DNA of 64,000 nt. Source: Hyperoodon ampullatus (lineage: Eukaryota > Chordata > Mammalia > Artiodactyla > Ziphiidae). A program made the translations under genes and the position numbers. Below, in pieces: positions 27,814 through 41,746 of the stretch (position 1 is its first letter; each line of letters opens with the position of its first letter). Under the pieces are notes generated by a model. The model saw only the letters and a program-made list of their open reading frames with translations. It searched no databases and was not told where the DNA came from. The stretch lies in contig CATKHW010000428.1 of assembly GCA_949752795.1 (NCBI GenBank), forward strand, positions 124,001-188,000, written 5' to 3'.

Positions 27814-29552
27814 TATAAGCACAGGTACCGTTCCAAAAACCAACTATGGAAAAGACAAGACCTACACCTTCCTCAGTGAAAGGGACTCAAAACCCCATAT
27901 TTCCCGCAGAGGAATATATCTGACTAGTAAGAATCTTAAAACCTATGTATTGATATGTCTCCGTAAGGGAATCAAGTGTGTCTAGACTGGGATAAATATG
28001 GCAGCGAGAATCAGCTCAAACCCACTATAAAAAGGAATTTCAAAAATAAAACAAAAAAACTGGGAAATTCTTTACAATTCCTTCAGGGTCTCTGATGAAA
28101 CCTGAAATGACCCTATCTACAATGACAGCTGGATGTGGCATAAGGCTGGACACTTGGGACTGAGAGGATTGGTGAGATTGGGTGAGCAAATGCAGACCCT
28201 TTAAAGCAATAATGCATGGCACACATTCCATGGGTCCCAACTCTCCAGGTTGAAGGGAATATTACTACAGATATAACATGTACGGGAATCCTAGAGAACG
28301 GACACACTGTGAATACGAAAGGTTTCTAAAACTCAACGAATAGTCCCTCTCCTGGTGCTCCGGTTTGACTTTCCATCTGCTTTATTATCAACCTCCCAAC
28401 TTGGAGAGACAGCCCCTTTAACCTCCTGGTTCGCACAGGTTGCCAATTTGGCAGAGGATGAAAGGGAAGAGTGAGAACCAATGAGAGAGTAGCTGTTAGG
28501 CATTTGGACGGGCACATATCACTGTAATTTCCCGGCAGGAAGAAGAATTAACCAAAGTCTCAGCCACCCACCGGGAATCAGTATAGATCCTGAACCAAAA
28601 TTTTGGACTTGCGGTCAGCTCACCAAAAACGAGTTGAAAAATGGAGCTCAGGGGCACAGCAATTCACAAACTGGCCGAGTAATAAAGGACAACTATCGTC
28701 CAAAAATCTGTTGAGGGAAGGCAACGAGGCGGACTTCAAAGCGTGGCAGAATAGCAGGAAACAGATTTCAAGAGGTACGTTGGAATCGCCTTTAAAGCAC
28801 AGGAAGAGGGGCACAACTTCGACAATGATGCACTTGGCCAAAAAGGGCGTATGCGTTTTCTCCTGAATATATTCAGGAGAAAACGCATACGCCCTTTTTG
28901 GCCAAGCAAGCAAGCGGGCAATGCAAATCTGCACTACAAAGAAGTATCACTTCCCACCAGTCAAAAGGGACATCCACAAAATGTGTAAAAACCAGAAAGG
29001 CAAGACAGGCCCTGGAGAACAGGGAGCCTTGTTATGCTGATGGGCGGGATGTAAATTGCCAACTGCCTCTCTGGAGGCGTGCATTGTGTTCCCTAAAACA
29101 AGTAAACAACAGAGCTACAGAGCCAAGGGCACTTCCAGTCTAGGGAATATACCTTGGGAAAACTGAAAATCAAAAAGGCACAGCCACCCCAAAATTTAGG
29201 GCTGCACTGCTTACAAGGACCTCAACTTGGGTACACCTTAAATATCCCAGGAAATATAAAAATGGTTCAAAAAATTGTGGTACTTACGTACGATGGAATA
29301 TCCCTCAGCCATGAAATCAATGTCATAAGACCAGTAGCAGCAAAATGGGTGGATTCAGGTACGATGATTCTAAGTGAAATAAGTCACACAGAAAAAGAAA
29401 CTTATCATAAGATATCACTTATGAAGATCCTGTAAACATGGCTACACTTGAACTGAGTTAGGAAAGAGAACAGTGTCTCACATTTAGAAAACACTCTTAT
29501 GCCTGCTTAAGGGGGAAGGAGAGGTGGGGTGATGCATAAAACCAGAGTTTGA
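27814..29552 (+). repeat. Satellite monomer 17
   Basis: 1,739 bp. Perfect palindrome at 28,833-28,906. GACTTCAAAGCGTGG and GGAGGCGTGC are shared with unit 35, 31 kb away. Confidence 0.95.
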
Positions 29553-31291
29553 TATAAGCACAGGTACCGTTCCAAAAACCAACTATGGAATAGACAAGAC
29601 CTACACCTTCCTCAGTGAAAGGGACTCAAAACCCCATATTTCCCGCAGAGGAATATATCTGACTAGTAAGAATCTTAAAACCTATGTATTGATATGTCTC
29701 CGTAAGGGAATCAAGTGTGTCTAGACTGGGATAAATATGGCAGCGAGAATCAGCTCAAACCCACTATAAAAAGGAATTTCAAAAACAAAACATAAAAACT
29801 GGGAAATTCTTTACAATTCCTTCAGGGTCTCTGATGAAACCTGGAATGACCCTATCTACAACGACAGCTGGATGTGGCATAAGGCTGGACACTTTGGACT
29901 GAGAGGATTGGTGAGATTGGGTGAACAAATGCAGACCATTTAAAGCAATAATGCATGGCACACATTCCATGGGTACCAACTCTCCAGGTTGAAGGGAATA
30001 TTACTACAGATATTACATGTACGGGAATCCTAGAGAACGGACACACTGTGAATGCGAAAGGTTTCTAAAACTCAACGAATAGTCCCTCTCCTGGTGCTCC
30101 GGTTTGACTTTCCATCTGCTTTATTATCAACCTCCCAACTTGGAGAGACAGCCCCTTTAACCTCCTGGTTCGCACAGGTTGCCAATTTGGCAGAGGATGA
30201 AAGGGAAGAGGGAGAACCAATGAGAGAGTAGCTGTTAGGCATTTGGACGGGCACATATCACTGTAATTTCCCGGCAGGAAGAAGAATTAACCAAAGTCTC
30301 AGCCACCCACCGGGAATCAGTATAGATCCGGAACCAAAATTTTGGACTTGCGGTCAGCTCACCAAAAACGAGTTGAAAAATGGAGCTCAGGGGCACAGCA
30401 ATTCACAAACTGGCCGAGTAATAAAGGACAACTATCGTCCAAAAATCTGTTGAGGGAAGGCAACGAGGCGGACTTGAAAGCGAGGCAGAATAGCAGGAAA
30501 CAGATTTCAAGAGGTACGTTGGAATCGCCTTTAAAGCACAGGAAGAGGGGCACAACTTCGACAATGATGCACTTGGCCAAAAAGGGCGTATGCGTTTTCT
30601 CCTGAATATATTCAGGAGAAAACGCATACGCCCTTTTTGGCCAAGCAAGCAAGCGGGCAATGCAAATCTGCACTACAAAGAAGTATCACTTCCCACCGGT
30701 CAAAAGGGACATCCACAAAATGTGTAAAAACCAGAAAGGCAAGACAGGCCCTGGAGAACAGGGAGCCTTGTTATGCTGATGGGCGGGATGTAAATTGCCA
30801 ACTGCCTCTCTGGAGGCGTGCATTGTGTTCCCTAAAACAAGTAAACAACAGAGCTACAGAGCCAAGGGCACTTCCAGTCTAGGGAATATACCTTGGGAAA
30901 ACTGAAAATCAAAAAGGCACAGCCACCCCAAAATTTAGGGCTGCACTGCTTACAAGGACCTCAACTTGGGTACACCTTAAATATCCCAGGAAATATAAAA
31001 ATGGTTCAAAAAATTGTGGTACTTACGTACGATGGAATATCCCTCAGCCATGAAATCAATGTCATAAGACCAGTAGCAGCAAAATGGGTGGATTCAGGTA
31101 CGATGATTCTAAGTGAAATAAGTCACACAGAAAAAGAAACTTATCATAAGATATCACTTATGAAGATCCTGTAAACATGGCTACACTTGAACTGAGTTAG
31201 GAAAGAGAACAGTGTCTCACATTTAGAAAACACTCTTATGCCTGCTTAAGGGGGAAGGAGAGGTGGGGTGATGCATAAAACCAGAGTTTGA
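29553..31291 (+). repeat. Satellite monomer 18 (chimeric)
   Basis: 1,739 bp. Perfect palindrome at 30,572-30,645. First part matches unit 19 (AACATAAAAACTGG, CACTTTGGAC, GGGTACC); last part matches unit 17 (GGAGGCGTGC, AAAAGGCACAG). Confidence 0.95.
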
Positions 31292-33030
31292 TATAAGCAC
31301 AGGTACCGTTCCAAAAACCAACTATGGAATAGACAAGACCTACACCTTCCTCAGTGAAAGGGACTCAAAACCCCATATTTCCCGCAGAGGAATATATCTG
31401 ACTAGTAAGAATCTTAAAACCTATGTATTGATATGTCTCCGTAAGGGAATCAAGTGTGTCTAGACTGGCATAAACATGGCAGCGAGAATCAGCTCAAACC
31501 CACTATAAAAAGGAATTTCAAAAACAAAACATAAAAACTGGGAAATTCTTTACAATTCCTTCAGGGTCTCTGATGAAACCTTGAATGACCCTATCTACAA
31601 CGACAGCTGGATGTGGCATAAGGCTGGACACTTTGGACTGAGAGGATTGGTGAGATTGGGTGAACAAATGCAGACCATTTAAAGCAATAATGCATGGCAC
31701 ACATTCCATGGGTACCAACTCTCCAGGTTGAAGGGAATATTACTACAGATATAACATGTACGGGAATCCTAGAGAACGGACACACTGTGAATACGAAAGG
31801 TTTCTAAAACTCAACGAATAGTCCCTCTCCTGGTGCTCCGGTTTGACTTTCCATCTGCTTTATTATCAACCTCCCAACTTGGAGAGACAGCCCCTTTAAC
31901 CTCCTGGTTCGCACAGGTTGCCAATTTGGCAGAGGATGAAAGGGAAGAGGGAGAACCAATGAGAGAGTAGCTGTTAGGCATTTGGACGGGCACATATCAC
32001 TGTAATTTCCCGGCAGGAAGAAGAATTAACCAAAGTCTCAGCCACCCACTGGGAATCAGTATAGATCCTGAACCAAAATTTTGGACTTGCGGTCAGCTCA
32101 CCAAAAACGAGTTGAAAAATGGAGCTCAGGGGCACAGCAATTCACAAACTGGCCGAGTAATAAAGGACAACTATCGTCCAAAAATCTGTTGAGGGAAGGC
32201 AACGAGGCGGACTTGAAAGCGAGGCAGAATAGCAGGAAACAGATTTCAAGAGGTACGTTGGAATCACCTTTAAAGCACAGGAAGAGGGGCACAACTTCGA
32301 CAATGATGCACTTGGCCAAAAAGGGCATATGCGTTTTCTCCTGAATATATTCAGGAGAAAACGCATACGCCCTTTTTGGCCAAGCAAGCAAGCGGGCAAT
32401 GCAAATCTGCACTACAAAGAAGTATCACTTCCCACCGGTCAAAAGGGACATCCACAAAATGTGTAAAAACCAGAAAGGCAAGACAGGCCCTGGAGAACAG
32501 GGAGCCTTGTTATGCTGATGGGCGGGATGTAAATTGCCAACTGCCTCTCTGGAGGAGTGCATTGTGTTCCCTAAAACAAGTAAACAACAGAGCTACAGAG
32601 CCAAGGGCACTTCCAGTCTAGGGAATATACCTGGGAAAAACTGAAAATCAATAAGACAGAGCCACCCCAAAATTTAGGGCTGCACTGCTTACAAGGACCT
32701 CAACTTGGGTACACCTTAAATATCCCAGGAAATATAAAATTGGTTCAAAAAATTGTTCTACTTACGTACGATGGAATATCCCTCAGCCATGAAATCAATG
32801 TCATAAGACCAGTAGCAGCAAAATGGGTGGATTCAGGTACGATGATTCTAAGTGAAATAAGTCACACAGAAAAAGAAACTTATCATAAGTTATCACTTAT
32901 GAAGATCCTGTAAACATGGCTACACTTGAACTGAGTTAGGAAAGAGAACAGTGTCTCACATTTAGAAAACACTCTTATGCCTGCTTAAGGGGGAAGGAGA
33001 GGTGGGGTGATGCATAAAACCAGAGTTTGA
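31292..33030 (+). repeat. Satellite monomer 19
   Basis: 1,739 bp. Palindrome at 32,311-32,384 with A at 32,327. Second half matches unit 13, six monomers upstream. Confidence 0.95.
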
Positions 33031-33964
33031 TATAAGCACAGGTACCGTTCCAAAAACCAACTATGGAATAGACAAGACCTACACCTTCCTCAGTGAAAGG
33101 GACTCAAAACACCATATTTCCCGCAGAGGAATATATCTGACTAGTAAGAATCTTAAAACCTATGTATTGATATGTCTCCGTAAGGGAATCAAGTGTGTCT
33201 AGACTGGGATAAATATGGCAGCGAGAATCAGCTCAAACCCACTATAAAAAGGAATTTCAAAAACAAAACAAGAAAAACTGGGAAATTCTTTACAATTCCT
33301 TCAGGGTCTCTGATGAAACCTGAAATGACCCTATCTACAATGACAGCTGGATGTGGCATAAGGCTGGACACTTGGGACTGAGAGGATTGGTGAGATTGGG
33401 TGAGCAAATGCAGACCCTTTAAAGCAATAATGCATGGCACACATTCCATGGGTCCCAACTCTCCAGGTTGAAGGGAATATTACTACAGATATAACATGTA
33501 CGGGAATCCTAGAGAATGGACACACTGTGAATACGAAAGGTTTCTAAAACTCAACGAATAGTCCCTCTCCTGGTGCTCCGGTTTGACTTTCCATCTGCTT
33601 TATTATCAACCTCCCAACTTGGAGAGACAGCCCCTTTAACCTCCTGGTTCGCACAGGTTGCCAATTTGGCGGAGGATGAAAGGGAAGAGGGAGAACAAAT
33701 GAGAGAGTAGCTGTTAGGCATTTGGACGGGCACATATCACTGTAATTTCCCGGCAGGAAGAAGAATTAACCAAAGTCTCAGCCACCCACCGGGAATCAGT
33801 ATAGATCCTGAACCAAAATTTTGGACTTGCGGTCAGCTCACCAAAAACGAGTTGAAAAATGGAGCTCAGGGGCACAGCAATTCACAAACTGGCCGAGTAA
33901 TAAAGGACAACTATCGTCCAAAAATCTGTTGAGGGAAGGCAATGAGGCGGACTTGAAAGCGTGG
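32621..33964 (+). repeat. Second six-monomer-period block, copy 2
   Basis: Counterpart of 22,187-23,530, from late unit 19 through the middle of unit 20. It carries the same marker series plus private changes such as ACAAGAAAAACTGG and GGCGGAGG. Together with the 8.3/18.7-kb pair it indicates an older six-monomer higher-order repeat in the left half of the window. Confidence 0.8.
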
Positions 33965-34770
33965 CAGAATAGCAGGAAACAGATTTCAAGAGGTACGTTG
34001 GAATCGCCTTTAAAGCACAGGAAGAGGGGCACAACTTCGACAATGATGCACTTGGCCAAAAAGGGCGTATGCGTTTTCTCCTGAATATATTCAGGAGAAA
34101 ACGCATACGCCCTTTTTGGCCAAGCAAGCAAGCGGGCAATGCAATTCTGCACTACAAAGAAGTATCACTTCCCTCCGGTCAAAAGGGACATCCACAAAAT
34201 GTGTAAAAACCAGAAAGGCAAGACAGGCCCTGGAGAACAGGGAGCCTTGTTATGCTGATGGGCGGGATGTAAATTGCCAACTGCCTCTCTGGAGGAGTGC
34301 ATTGTGTTCCCTAAAACAAGTAAACAACAGAGCTACAGAGCCAAGGGCACTTCCAGTCTAGGGAATATACCTTGGGAAAACTGAAAATCAAAAAGACACA
34401 GCCACCCCAAAATTTAGGGCTGCACTGCTTACAAGGACCTCAACTTGGGTACACCTTAAATATCCCAGGAAATATAAAAATGGTTCAAAAAATTGTGGTA
34501 CTTACGTACGATGGAATATCCCTCAGCCATGAAATCAATGTCATAAGACCAGTAGCAGCAAAATGGGTGGATTCAGGTACGATGATTCTAAGTGAAATAA
34601 GTCACACAGAAAAAGAAACTTATCATAAGATATCACTTATGAAGATCCTGTAAACATGGCTACACTTGAACTGAGTTAGGAAAGAGAACAGTGTCTCACA
34701 TTTAGAAAACACTCTTATGCCTGCTTAAGGGGGAAGGAGAGGTGGGGTGATGCATAAAACCAGAGTTTGA
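33031..34770 (+). repeat. Satellite monomer 20
   Basis: 1,740 bp. Perfect palindrome at 34,051-34,124. Sister of unit 14. Private GGCGGAGG, GCAATTCTGC and CCCTCCGGTC. Confidence 0.95.
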
Positions 34771-36514
34771 TATAAGCACAGGTACCGTTCCAAAAACCAA
34801 CTATGGAATAGACAAGACCTACACCTTCCTCAGTGAAAGGGACTCAAAACCCCATATTTCCCGCAGAGGAATATATCTGACTAGTAAAGTAAGAATCTTA
34901 AAACCTATGTATTGATATGTCTCCGTAAGGGAATCAAGTGTGTCTAGACTGGGATAAATATGGCAGCGAGAATCAGCTCAAACCCACTATAAAAAGGAAT
35001 TTCAAAAATAAAACAAAAAAACTGGGAAATTCTTTACAATTCCTTCAGGGTCTCTGATGAAACCTGAAATGACCCTATCTATAATGACAGCTGGATGTGG
35101 CATAAGGCTGGACACTTGGGACTGAGAGGATTGGTGAGATTGGGTGAGCAAATGCAGACCCTTTAAAGCAATAATGCATGGCACACATTCCATGGGTCCC
35201 AACTCTCCAGGTTGAAGGGAATATTACTACAGATATAACATGTACGGGAATCCTAGAGAACGGACACACTGTGAATACGAAAGGTTTTTAAAACTCAACG
35301 AATAGTCCCTCTCCTGGTGCTCCGGTTTGACTTTCCATCTGCTTTATTATCAACCTCCCAACTTGGAGAGACAGCCCCTTTAACCTCCTGGTTCGCACAG
35401 GTTGCCAATTTGGCAGAGGATGAAAGGGAAGAGGGAGAACCAATGAGAGAGTAGCTGTTAGGCATTTGGACGGGCACATATCACTGTAATTTCCCGGCAG
35501 GAAGAAGAATTAACCAAAGTCTCAGCCACCCACCGGGAATCAGTATAGATCCTGAACCAAAATTTTGGACTTGCGGTCAGCTCACCAAAAACGAGTTGAA
35601 AAATGGAGCTCAGGGGCACAGCAATTCACAAACTGGCCGAGTAATAAAGGACAACTATCGTCCAAAAATCTGTTGAGGGAAGGCAACGAGGCGGACTTGA
35701 AAGCGAGGCAGAATAGCAGGAAACAGATTTCAAGAGGTACGTTGGAATCACCTTTAAAGCACAGGAAGAGGGGCACAACTTCGACAATGATGCACTTGGC
35801 CAAAAAGGGCGTATGCGTTTTCTCCTGAATATATTCAGGAGAAAACGCATACGCCCTTTTTGGCCAAGCAAGCAAGCGGGCAATGCAAATCTGCACTACA
35901 AAGAAGTATCACTTCCCACCAGTCAAAAGGGACATCCACAAAATGTGTAAAAACCAGAAAGGCAAGACAGGCCCTGGAGAACAGGGAGCCTTGTTATGCT
36001 GAAGGGCGGGATGTAAATTGCCAACTGCCTCTCTGGAGGAGTGCATTGTGTTCCCTAAAACAATTAAACAACAGAGCTACAGAGCCAAGGGCACTTCCAG
36101 TCTAGGGAATATACCTTGGGAAAACTGAAAATCAAAAAGACACAGCCACCCCAAAATTTAGGGCTGCACTGCTTACAAGGACCTCAACTTGGGTACACCT
36201 TAAATATCCCAGGAATTATAAAAATGGTTCAAAAAATTGTGGTACTTACGTACGATGGAATATCCCTCAGCCATGAAATCAATGTCATAAGACCAGTAGC
36301 AGCAAAATGGGTGGATTCAGGTACGATGATTCTAAGTGAAATAAGTCACACAGAAAAAGAAACTTATCATAAGATATCACTTATGAAGATCCTGTAAACA
36401 TGGCTACACTTGAACTGAGTTAGGAAAGAGAACAGTGTCTCACATTTAGAAAACACTCTTATGCCTGCTTAAGGGGGAAGGAGAGGTGGGGTGATGCATA
36501 AAACCAGAGTTTGA
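34771..36514 (+). repeat. Satellite monomer 21 (type A1)
   Basis: 1,744 bp with the AGTAA duplication. Perfect palindrome at 35,795-35,868. First unit of the dimer/tetramer region: GGTTTTTAAAAC, ACCAGTC, GAAGGGCGGG, CAATTAAAC and GGAATTATAAAA. Confidence 0.95.
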
Positions 36515-38258
36515 TATAAGCACAGGTACCGTTCCAAAAACCAACTATGGAATAGACAAGACCTACACCTTCCTCAGTGAAAGGGACTCAAAACCCCATA
36601 TTTCCCGCAGAGGAATATATCTGACTAGTAAAGTAAGAATCTTAAAACCTATGTATTGATATGTCTCCGTAAGGGAATCAAGTGTGTCTAGACTGGGATA
36701 AATATGGCAGCGAGAATCAGCTCAAACCCACTATAAAAAGGAATTTCAAAAATAAAACAAAAAAACTGGGAAATTCTTTACAATTCCTTCAGGGTCTCTG
36801 ATGAAACCTGAAATGACCCTATCTATAATGACAGCTGGATGTGGCATAAGGCTGGACACTTGGGACTGAGAGGATTGGTGAGATTGGGTGAGCAAATGCA
36901 GACCCTTTAAAGCAATAATGCATGGCACACATTCCATGGGTCCCAACTCTCCAGGTTGAAGGGAATATTACTACAGATATAACATGTACGGGAATCCTAG
37001 AGAACGGACACACTGTGAATACGAAAGGTTTCTAAAACTCAACGAATAGTCCCTCTCCTGGTGCTCCGGTTTGACTTTCCATCTGCTTTATTATCAACCT
37101 CCCAACTTGGAGAGACAGCCCCTTTAACCTCCTGGTTCGCACAGGTTGCCAATTTGGCAGAGGATGAAAGGGAAGAGGGAGAACCAATGAGAGAGTAGCT
37201 GTTAGGCATTTGGACGGGCACATATCACTGTAATTTCCCGGCAGGAAGAAGAATTAACCAAAGTCTCAGCCACCCACCGGGAATCAGTATAGATCCTGAA
37301 CCAAAATTTTGGACTTGCGGTCAGCTCACCAAAAACGAGTTGAAAAATGGAGCTCAGGGGCACAGCAATTCACAAACTGGCCGAGTAATAAAGGACAACT
37401 ATCGTCCAAAAATCTGTTGAGGGAAGGCAACGAGGCGGACTTGAAAGCGAGGCAGAATAGCAGGAAACAGATTTCAAGAGGTACGTTGGAATCGCCTTTA
37501 AAGCACAGGAAGAGGGGCACAACTTCGACAATGATGCACTTGGACAAAAAGGGCGTATGCGTTTTCTCCTGAATATATTCAGGAGAAAACGCATACGCCC
37601 TTTTTGGCCAAGCAAGCAAGCGGGCAATGCAAATCTGCACTACAAAGAAGTATCACTTCCCACCGGTCAAAAGGGACATCCACAAAATGTGTAAAAACCA
37701 GAAAGGCAAGACAGGCCCTGGAGAACAGGGTGCCTTGTTATGCTGATGGGCGGGATGTAAATTGCCAACTGCCTCTCTGGAGGAGTGCATTGTGTTCCCT
37801 AAAACAAGTAAACAACAGAGCTACAGAGCCAAGGGCACTTCCAGTCTAGGGAATATACCTTGGGAAAACTGAAAATCAAAAAGACACAGCCACCCCAAAA
37901 TTTAGGGCTGCACTGCTTACAAGGACCTCAACTTGGGTACACCTTAAATATCCCAGGAAATATAAAAATGGTTCAAAAAATTGTGGTACTTACGTACGAT
38001 GGAATATCCCTCAGCCATGAAATCAATGTCATAAGACCAGTAGCAGCAAAATGGGTGGATTCAGGTACGATGATTCTAAGTGAAATAAGTCACAGAGAAA
38101 AAGAAACTTATCATAAGACATCACTTATGAAGATCCTGTAAACATGGCTACACTTGAACTGAGTTAGGAAAGAGAACAGTGTCTCACATTTAGAAAACAC
38201 TCTTATGCCTGCTTAAGGGGGAAGGAGAGGTGGGGTGATGCATAAAACCAGAGTTTGA
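36515..38258 (+). repeat. Satellite monomer 22 (type B)
   Basis: 1,744 bp. Palindrome at 37,539-37,612, A at 37,544. CTATCTATAATG, CAGGGTGCC, CACAGAGAAA and AAGACATC. Confidence 0.95.
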
Positions 38259-40002
38259 TATAAGCACAGGTACCGTTCCAAAAACCAACTATGGAATAGA
38301 CAAGACCTACACCTTCCTCAGTGAAAGGGACTCAAAACCCCATATTTCCCGCAGAGGAATATATCTGACTAGTAAAGTAAGAATCTTAAAACCTATGTAT
38401 TGATATGTCTCCGTAAGGGAATCAAGTGTGTCTAGACTGGGATAAATATGGCAGCGAGAATCAGCTCAAACCCACTATAAAAAGGAATTTCAAAAATAAA
38501 ACAAAAAAACTGGGAAATTCTTTACAATTCCTTCAGGGTCTCTGATGAAACCTGAAATGACCCTATCTACAATGACAGCTGGATGTGGCATAAGGCTGGA
38601 CACTTGGGACTGAGAGGATTGGTGAGATTGGGTGAGCAAATGCAGACCCTTTAAAGCAATAATGCATGGCACACATTCCATGGGTCCCAACTCTCCAGGT
38701 TGAAGGGAATATTACTACAGATATAACATGTACGGGAATCCTAGAGAACGGACACACTGTGAATACGAAAGGTTTCTAAAACTCAACGAATAGTCCCTCT
38801 CCTGGTGCTCCGGTTTGACTTTCCATCGGCTTTATTATCAACCTCCCAACTTGGAGAGACAGCCCCTTTAACCTCCTGGTTCACACAGGTTGCCAATTTG
38901 GCAGAGGATGAAAGGGAAGAGGGAGAACCAATGAGAGAGTAGCTGTTAGGCATTTGGAAGGGCACATATCACTGTAATTTCCCGGCAGGAAGAAGAATTA
39001 ACCAAAGTCTCAGCCACCCACCGGGAATCAGTATAGATCCTGAACCAAAATTTTGGACTTGCGGTCAGCTCACCAAAAACGAGTTGAAAAATGGAGCTCA
39101 GGGGCACAGCAATTCACAAACTGGCCGAGTAATAAAGGACAACTATCGTCCAAAAATCTGTTGAGGAAAGGCAACGAGGCGGACTTGAAAGCGAGGCAGA
39201 ATAGCAGGAAACAGATTTCAAGAGGTACGTTGGAATCACCTTTAAAGCACAGGAAGAGGGGCACAACTTCGACAATGATGCACTTGGCCAAAAAGGGCGT
39301 ATGCGTTTTCTCCTGAATATATTCAGGAGAAAACGCATACGCCCTTTTTGGCCAAGCAAGCAAGCGGGCAATGCAAATCTGCACTACAAAGAAGTATCAC
39401 TTCCCACCAGTCAAAAGGGACATCCACAAAATGTGTAAAAACCAGAAAGGCAAGACAGGCCCTGGAGAACAGGGAGCCTTGTTATGCTGAAGGGCGGGAT
39501 GTAAATTGCCAACTGCCTCTCTGGAGGAGTGCATTGTGTTCCCTAAAACAATTAAACAACAGAGCTACAGAGCCAAGGGCACTTCCAGTCTAGGGAATAT
39601 ACCTTGGGAAAACTGAAAATCAAAAAGACACAGCCACCCCAAAATTTAGGGCTGCACTGCTTACAAGGACCTCAACTTGGGTACACCTTAAATATCCCAG
39701 GAAATATAAAAATGGTTCAAAAAATTGTGGTACTTACGTACGATGGAATATCCCTCAGCCATGAAATCAATGTCATAAGACCAGTAGCAGCAAAATGGGT
39801 GGATTCAGGTACGATGATTCTAAGTGAAATAAGTCACACAGAAAAAGAAACTTATCATAAGATATCACTTATGAAGATCCTGTAAACATGGCTACACTTG
39901 AACTGAGTTAGGAAAGAGAACAGTGTCTCACATTTAGAAAACACTCTTATGCCTGCTTAAGGGGGAAGGAGAGGTGGGGTGATGCATAAAACCAGAGTTT
40001 GA
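38259..40002 (+). repeat. Satellite monomer 23 (type A2)
   Basis: 1,744 bp. Perfect palindrome at 39,283-39,356. CCATCGGC, GGAAGGGC, TTGAGGAAAGG, ACCAGTC and CAATTAAAC. Private TTCACACAGG. Confidence 0.95.
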
Positions 40003-41746
40003 TATAAGCACAGGTACCGTTCCAAAAACCAACTATGGAATAGACAAGACCTACACCTTCCTCAGTGAAAGGGACTCAAAACCCCATATTTCCCGCAGAG
40101 GAATATATCTGACTAGTAAAGTAAGAATCTTAAAACCTATGTATTGATATGTCTCCGTAAGGGAATCAAGTGTGTCTAGACTGGGATAAATATGGCAGCG
40201 AGAATCAGCTCAAACCCACTATAAAAAGGAATTTCAAAAATAAAACAAAAAAACTGGGAAATTCTTTACAATTCCTTCAGGGTCTCTGATGAAACCTGAA
40301 ATGACCCTATCTATAATGACAGCTGGATGTGGCATAAGGCTGGACACTTGGGACTGAGAGGATTGGTGAGATTGGGTGAGCAAATGCAGACCCTTTAAAG
40401 CAATAATGCATGGCACACATTCCATGGGTCCCAACTCTCCAGGTTGAAGGGAATATTACTACAGATATAACATGTACGGGAATCCTAGAGAACGGACACA
40501 CTGTGAATACGAAAGGTTTCTAAAACTCAACGAATAGTCCCTCTCCTGGTGCTCCGGTTTGACTTTCCATCTGCTTTATTATCAACCTCCCAAATTGGAG
40601 AGACAGCCCCTTTAACCTCCTGGTTCGCACAGGTTGCCAATTTGGCAGAGGATGAAAGGGAAGAGGGAGAACCAATGAGAGAGTAGCTGTTAGGCATTTG
40701 GACGGGCACATATCACTGTAATTTCCCGGCAGGAAGAAGAATTAACCAAAGTCTCAGCCACCCACCGGGAATCAGTATAGATCCTGAACCAAAATTTTGG
40801 ACTTGCGGTCAGCTCACCAAAAACGAGTTGAAAAATGGAGCTCAGGGGCACAGCAATTCACAAACTGGCCGAGTAATAAAGGACAACTATCGTCCAAAAA
40901 TCTGTTGAGGGAAGGCAACGAGGCGGACTTGAAAGCGAGGCAGAATAGCAGGAAACAGATTTCAAGAGGTACGTTGGAATCGCCTTTAAAGCACAGGAAG
41001 AGGGGCACAACTTCGACAATGATGCACTTGGACAAAAAGGGCGTATGCGTTTTCTCCTGAATATATTCAGGAGAAAACGCATACGCCCTTTTTGGCCAAG
41101 CAAGCAAGCGGGCAATGCAAATCTGCACTACAAAGAAGTATCACTTCCCACCGGTCAAAAGGGACATCCACAAAATGTGTAAAAACCAGAAAGGCAAGAC
41201 AGGCCCTGGAGAACAGGGTGCCTTGTTATGCTGATGGGCGGGATGTAAATTGCCAACTGCCTCTCTGGAGGAGTGCATTGTGTTCCCTAAAACAAGTAAA
41301 CAACAGAGCTACAGAGCCAAGGGCACTTCCAGTCTAGGGAATATACCTTGGGAAAACTGAAAATCAAAAAGACACAGCCACCCCAAAATTTAGGGCTGCA
41401 CTGCTTACAAGGACCTCAACTTGGGTACACCTTAAATATCCCAGGAAATATAAAAATGGTTCAAAAAATTGTGGTACTTACGTACGATGGAATATCCCTC
41501 AGCCATGAAATCAATGTCATAAGACCAGTAGCAGCAAAATGGGTGGATTCAGGTACGATGATTCTAAGTGAAATAAGTCACAGAGAAAAAGAAACTTATC
41601 ATAAGACATCACTTATGAAGATCCTGTAAACATGGCTACACTTGAACTGAGTTAGGAAAGAGAACAGTGTCTCACATTTAGAAAACACTCTTATGCCTGC
41701 TTAAGGGGGAAGGAGAGGTGGGGTGATGCATAAAACCAGAGTTTGA
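40003..41746 (+). repeat. Satellite monomer 24 (type B)
   Basis: 1,744 bp. Palindrome at 41,027-41,100, A at 41,032. Type B markers; private CCCAAATTGG near 40,590. Confidence 0.95.
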
